Below are positions 8,311 to 12,289 of a stretch of DNA of 12,289 bases, piece by piece; positions within the stretch are counted from its first letter, which is position 1; every line of letters begins with the position of its first letter. The notes under the pieces were generated by a model. That model searched no databases, was not told where the DNA came from, and was given only the letters and a program-made list of their open reading frames with translations. The stretch is taken from contig CAAAJI010000360.1 in assembly GCA_900642245.1 (NCBI GenBank), positions 43,275 through 55,563 of the forward strand, in the 5' to 3' direction. A program made the position numbers and the translations under genes. The DNA comes from Fragilaria radians. Its lineage: Eukaryota; Bacillariophyta; Fragilariophyceae; Fragilariales; Fragilariaceae.

Positions 8311-8459
8311 CCACCAGGCTAGATACTTTGATTCAATTTTGACAGGTATGACTAAACTCAAGGTGCTATGGATCTATGCTTTCCTCAACTCTGTAGTAAA
8401 ACATTTTTGAGAGCAAGGTTGATTGAAAGGAATTAAAAGGAATGAAAGGATATCTGTAC

Positions 8460-8465
8460 AGTAAA
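8460..8465 (+). terminator. Candidate polyadenylation signal of gene 3 (variant AGTAAA)
   Basis: AGTAAA within CTGTACAGTAAATTGACTGG, about 150 bases after the stop. It aligns with the AATAAA after gene 2, differing by one base in the hexamer while the flanks are kept. Confidence 0.35.
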
Positions 8466-10167
8466 TTGACTGGCTAATTTTCTTAAACCAAATATCTGTG
8501 AAGAGATATATTGACTCATTACAGCATTTTATGGATTTCTTAACCGTACTTGTGAACCCGTGATTTTCAATGCATGGATTATTCTTTTTTGTTGTTTCAT
8601 CTGGTGAATTTTTCAGCGATCCTTGTCATCCTCGTTCCCTAATATCGTTCCATTTAATAGCTTAAAGATATCGGTAATTACAACGTAAATTGAGAAGCCA
8701 TTCATAGACTGACAATACTTGACACATCTAGGAAGAGGATTATGGGTAAAAACGAAGTTGCAGAGTAGTCTTGGACTACAAATTTGAGATGGGCTCCGTC
8801 TGCACAATACCACGAATGTAATTTTCCTAAAATGGAAGGCTCTTATCAACCTTGAATATTTGACATATACCTTAGGTTTTTTCTCATAGTGCTTCGATCA
8901 AGGAACAGTTCTGGTGTTCCTATTTATCTATCTAGCCTTTACATTAATAGAAAGCTACCAAATTGAAATTTGCAAGCTATAATTTAGAATTGTTTAACTA
9001 TTCACAATTTGCATTAACGTGATACACACAAATCATTGCTGCCACCTGCCTTCGTAATAATTAGTGACATGCTTCACTATATCTTGCTTCAACACGGCAA
9101 ATCCGGCTACATATTGTCAATGAGATTGATTCTTTGCAAAGGCCAAATCTGATAGGCATCTTATCGCAAGCATCGTTGATTTATGCTTAGCTTAAAGTCC
9201 TCCAATAAAAAATGTGTTACTGTGCACTTTCTCCAGAAGTATTCACGCTTTACATTTTCAACCTCATGAAGAATGATGAAAGTGTCGTGCACGTTCTACA
9301 TTTGGTAGCTTGCATTAAAGATCTAATTCTTCATGTAGCCTTTGAACCAGTCCTACTGCCCTTGGTGCCCACTTTAAAGTCAGAGTGATGATAACTTCTT
9401 GCTTCTCAGTTGCTACTAGGATTACATCCAACTTGCATTCCTTGCTGAATCCAGCCTAATTGATACCTTTGTTTATCTAGTAGAAATTTTTAGAATATCT
9501 ACTATATCCTGAACACTAGGTACTGTATCAATTATGATTCTACTTGACTAGCCATGTATACAATTTAGGAAATACTCTAAATTAACCATTCAATTACATT
9601 ATATTGATATTATTTCATTAATCTGTACTTCTGACATTGTAAGCCACTTGTGAATCGCTACTTTCAACTCAAAAGTTGACTTTTTTACATTTAAAGCCAG
9701 GTTACATTTTCACACCTTTCTCTTTTTTGCATTTAGAAGAGCTGAGACCATACTCAATTTTTATCTAAGGATGTAAATCTCCTTCTAAAAAGTAATATAA
9801 TTCTGAAATTTTGTGTTGAACACCATCTTTTGTCGAACCTCTTCCATCATGGATAACTAAACCTTTCTAAAATGTGGTTCAAATTTTGATTGACCTTAAG
9901 GGTCTTGACCTAAGACGTAATTGATCTAATTCCTATGAAATACTGATCGGAGTCGCACTATTGTGGTCCGCCCGTCAAAGGGAAATACGAAATTAGTGTA
10001 ACAACATAAGATCTACTTAAAGTCACAGAGTTTGGTTTTCAGGACCAAATGTCACATTCACAACAAATGTTCCTTCCTTTTTCACGTGTTGCAATGACTC
10101 ACTCTTTGATGTTTTCCCATTAATTCAACCGTTATAAGAAATCTGCGGACTCCCGTTGGAATTAGTT

Positions 10168-10230
10168 GGAATTTTTCTGTGACGTGACGAGTTCTGAATG
10201 CTCAATACCCAGATTATGCACGATCCAAAT
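10168..10230 (+). promoter_or_regulatory. Conserved upstream module of protease gene 4
   Basis: GGAATTTTTCT at 10168-10178, an ACGAGTTCTGAATG stretch, CCAG, then ATTATGCACGATCCAAAT at 10213-10230. Order matches the modules before genes 2 and 3, and the end lies 86 bases before the ATG. The leader after it also matches gene 3, with a shared TTACAATTGAGA just before the start codon. Confidence 0.55.
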
Positions 10231-10316
10231 GAAATGGCGCCTTTCTCCTCATCTTGAGGAAACGATAAAGATTGTAACAACTAAATCTTCACAACAATTA
10301 CAATTGAGAAAGCTTT

Positions 10317-11379
10317 ATGTTAATAGTAATAATATACTTTTTGGTGCTGCTGCCCTTCTGTTTGGGATCCAGAAATTTGACGAAACGAATTGTTGGTGGA
10401 CAAGAAGTAGGATGGGATCGCTACCCTTACTTTGCCTTGTTGGAAATTAAATGGAGAAAACAAACTACAGATCCCATTGTCACTGATTGGTGTGGAAGTG
10501 TTGTGATTTCAAGTTCATCTCTATTGGTAAGTGCGTCCATTTTGTCTATTGAATGTTCGAGATGTATCATGACTCATTTTTTCATTTGTCAAGACTGCAG
10601 CTCACTGCTTACAAAAACCCAATATCGAATCCGTCACTGCCACAATCGGAATTTATGATTTGGAGGATGACCCAAATCGTGAAGTTGTGAAAGCTCAATC
10701 ATGGGTATTGCATCCTTACTATGATCCAGCGAAGGCTAGCAATGATATTGCTATAGTCCGATTAGAAACTACAGTGAACGTGAAACCTGTATCGATAACA
10801 TTTGAAAATGGATTTCCGAAAGTGGGGACGATGACCAAAGTATTTGGATTTGGAAAGGAAAGTCCTGATGAAGACGAAATATCTGATGAGCTTTTGGAGA
10901 TCAGTATTACCGTCTCGAGGACTTCACTTTGCCAAGAGAAGTTTGGGAAGCAAAACTTTGTTAGCTCAACTCAAATATGTGCAGGTGGCTTGGGTAAGGT
11001 AGGTTCTCTATTTTTAAATTTTTTTCAATCATCATGAATGACTCATACACGTTTTGTGGCTTGAAAGGTTCCCTGTCGTGGTGATTCTGGAGGACCCATG
11101 ATTGTCAAAGGATTTTCAGGAAAACCAGATGTGATTGCGGGCATTGTATCCTTTGGAGGAATAGAGTGCAATCGGAGGCCTGCTGTATTCACTCGAGTTA
11201 GTGCCTACAAGAAATGGCTGGAAGATAATCTGTGTCGACCAAGACAACCCCTTCCACCTCGTTGGTGCGGTAACGGTGGTTCTAATGGAAATCCAAATAA
11301 ACCACCAATTAAAAGAAGGAATGGCGATAAACCTCTTTCATCAGGTGCTAGACCGTCAGGTCCAATGAAACTAAGATGA
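10317..11379 (+). CDS. Secreted S1-family serine protease, paralogue 4 (three exons, longer basic tail)
   Basis: Exons are 10317-10526, 10594-10998 and 11068-11379, with phase-0 introns of 67 and 69 bases, giving 308 residues. The signal peptide is about 1-17. The propeptide has an NLT sequon and ends at KR24; the mature chain starts I25-VGG. The triad is H74, D121 and S212. V206 and A244 line the predicted S1 pocket, as in the other copies. Position 192 is Arg (VPCRGDSGGP), where paralogues 2 and 3 have Thr. After the extra cysteine pair the tail departs from the others: it is longer by 12 residues and basic (IKRRNGDK, ending MKLR) instead of ending in PPKP. The ATG was chosen because the leader just before it matches the one before gene 3. 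The longest relatedness is in exon 2, where gene 4 resembles gene 3 slightly more than gene 2. Confidence 0.93.
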
Positions 11380-11747
11380 TTTGTATCATTTCATAATCAA
11401 GGTGATCCTTGGCTCTTACCAAAAATTTTGAGACTACTCTGAAGGGTATTTCCAGAGATGCATGAACAGGAAAGGGAGGTTGCAACTGTGTGCTCTTTCG
11501 ATCGGTTGATTTTAAGGAACCCTTATATTTTCCACGTCATTACCTAATGCATTCCAATGTTATCCAGCACACTCCTGGCTATTAACTTGATTATACTCCA
11601 AAATCATTTTTACCCCACCCTTTCTCTTTTTGTTTCAACAAGCAACCTTTTGTGTGTATGACAACAAATTGTTTTGCTACTTAAAAAATGCAATCTCCTC
11701 TCTGAATATTATACTCTTGCTTCATTCAATAGCAATTTGAACAAACT
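11380..11747. other. 3' flank of gene 4 and spacer to a convergent candidate gene
   Basis: No gene is supported. The 3' flanking sequence shared by genes 2 and 3 is not recognisable here, so the duplicated unit appears to end near the gene 4 stop. An AATAAA at about 11753-11758 could serve as a distal plus-strand polyadenylation signal, but it overlaps the end of the minus-strand frame. Confidence 0.4.
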
Positions 11748-12165
11748 TCAATAATAAAATTTCTTTTTCCTTACGATCAATTCTGAATAAAACCTGATGT
11801 GTCTAGACACCTTTCCTGTACTCAATCTTAAATTTGGTTCAATACAAATTGTACTTTCGCTGTCTTCAAAAAGCGCACAATTCTTGATAATGTAAAACAT
11901 GTGAGACTGCTCGTCGAAGTACTCAAGAGTTCTAGCTCTAAAGGAAGCCAAGTTGATCCCTACTTGTGAAACCTTTCCATTTACATCATCCATTGCAACT
12001 AACACTGCTTCTGTAAAATTCCTGTTGTTTAACTTCTGATGGATCTACATTAATTATTGTCCTGAACACTGCAGAACCACTCTCTCTACCTGGATGCACT
12101 GAAAAAGCTTCATTATACACTCTACATATAACTAAATAAATACTCAAGACATTTGATATTGCCAT
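11748..12165 (-). pseudogene. Candidate small secreted protein with a one-base frame break
   Basis: An ATG at 12165-12163 starts a frame reading MAISNVLSIYLVICRVYNEA..., which looks like a signal peptide or membrane anchor. It stays open for 48 codons to 12022 (ending SEVKQQ). Reading on in that frame soon hits a stop. Shifting by one base gives NFTEAVLVAMDDVNG and about 90 further codons that stay open to a TAG or TGA-type end at 11748. The join looks natural at protein level, so the simplest reading is one gene of about 140 residues with a frameshift or a base error. A missed intron is less likely given the tiny gap. The product is not recognised; only a hydrophobic N-terminus and a charged, basic C-terminus can be described. 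It converges on gene 4. Confidence 0.4.
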
Positions 12166-12289
12166 AACAGGTAAACTGTAAAATAAGCCCTAATCCTCTT
12201 CTTGGTCACCCTTTTTCTTTCAGTCTCTGGCACATAATCCTCCACTTCCTAATATAGTATTCACATCAAGATATGAGGGCCCCTCCTTA
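12166..12289. other. Right-edge sequence, nothing recognised
   Basis: It may hold the upstream region of the minus-strand candidate. No motif or open frame of note was seen in these 124 bases. Confidence 0.4.

Larger units (their letters stand above)
8311..10316. repeat. Spacer of tandem unit B (about 2.0 kb, no supported gene)
   Basis: Diverged copy of the spacer after gene 2, with the same order of landmarks: the GACCACCAGGCTA after the stop, the block 8641-8700 (ATATCGTTCC, AATAGCTTA, GATATCGGT, GAGAAGCC), GAGATGGGCT near 8786, GCAAATCCGGCTAC near 9098, CCTGAACACTAGGTAC near 9508, GTTGACTTTTTTA near 9674 and TATAATTCTGAAATT near 9797. About 500 bases present in unit A are absent. The minus-strand open frame 8613-8849 is not preserved in the partner spacer, so it is not called as a gene. 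No RNA gene or other element was recognised. Confidence 0.6.

Noticed and set aside
8613..8849. 78-residue minus-strand open frame
   Set aside because: The homologous spacer after gene 2 does not keep this frame open, which argues against coding.
3973..11067. TGACTCA as an AP-1/bZIP binding site
   Set aside because: It occurs at a fixed place near intron acceptors, which fits a branch-point role better than a transcription factor site.
1..12289. CRISPR arrays, rRNA or tRNA genes, bacterial operon signals
   Set aside because: No regularly spaced repeats, tRNA cloverleaf motifs or rRNA sequence were seen, and the genes are intron-split.

Overview
This is a eukaryotic nuclear window. Protein-coding genes are split by short GT-AG introns of 60-69 bases, encoded proteins carry secretory signal peptides, and wide AT-rich spacers separate the genes. 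The best guess for the host is a diatom or related stramenopile. The grounds are the small introns, secreted trypsin-fold proteases with an extra C-terminal cysteine pair, a protist-style Hedgehog-type Hint domain, and decayed Ty1/copia reverse transcriptase resembling the CoDi elements of diatoms. This assignment is an inference and no marker gene in the window proves it.

The core of the window is a same-strand array of four S1-family (chymotrypsin/trypsin-fold) serine protease genes. Gene 1 (1-1037) is cut by the left edge and is the special one: its protease C-terminus runs through a Pro/Thr-rich linker into a Hedgehog-type Hint (Hog) autoprocessing domain and ends in two hydrophobic segments. 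Genes 2 (3754-4782), 3 (7286-8310) and 4 (10317-11379) are complete close paralogues. Each has three exons with identical intron placement, a signal peptide, a short propeptide ending in Arg, an intact His/Asp/Ser triad and a Pro-rich tail, but no Hint domain. In all complete copies the position that is Asp189 in trypsin is Val and position 226 is Ala, so they should not cut after Lys or Arg.

Region 1038-2176 shows nothing I can support. Region 2177-3425 holds two decayed copia-type reverse transcriptase fragments in opposite orientation, plus a cysteine-rich segment with a CCHC knuckle. Genes 2, 3 and 4 share an upstream module ending in a TGCACGAT core, 86-109 bases before the ATG. The spacers after genes 2 and 3 (4783-7285 and 8311-10316) are diverged copies of each other, so whole gene-plus-spacer units were duplicated in tandem. 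At the right edge (11748-12165, minus strand) lies a candidate small secreted protein broken by one base of frame.

Working model (inference): the array makes secreted proteases of non-tryptic specificity that a dibasic- or Arg-cutting enzyme activates. One member is membrane-tethered through a Hint module that could cut itself at Gly-Cys and release or modify the protease domain.
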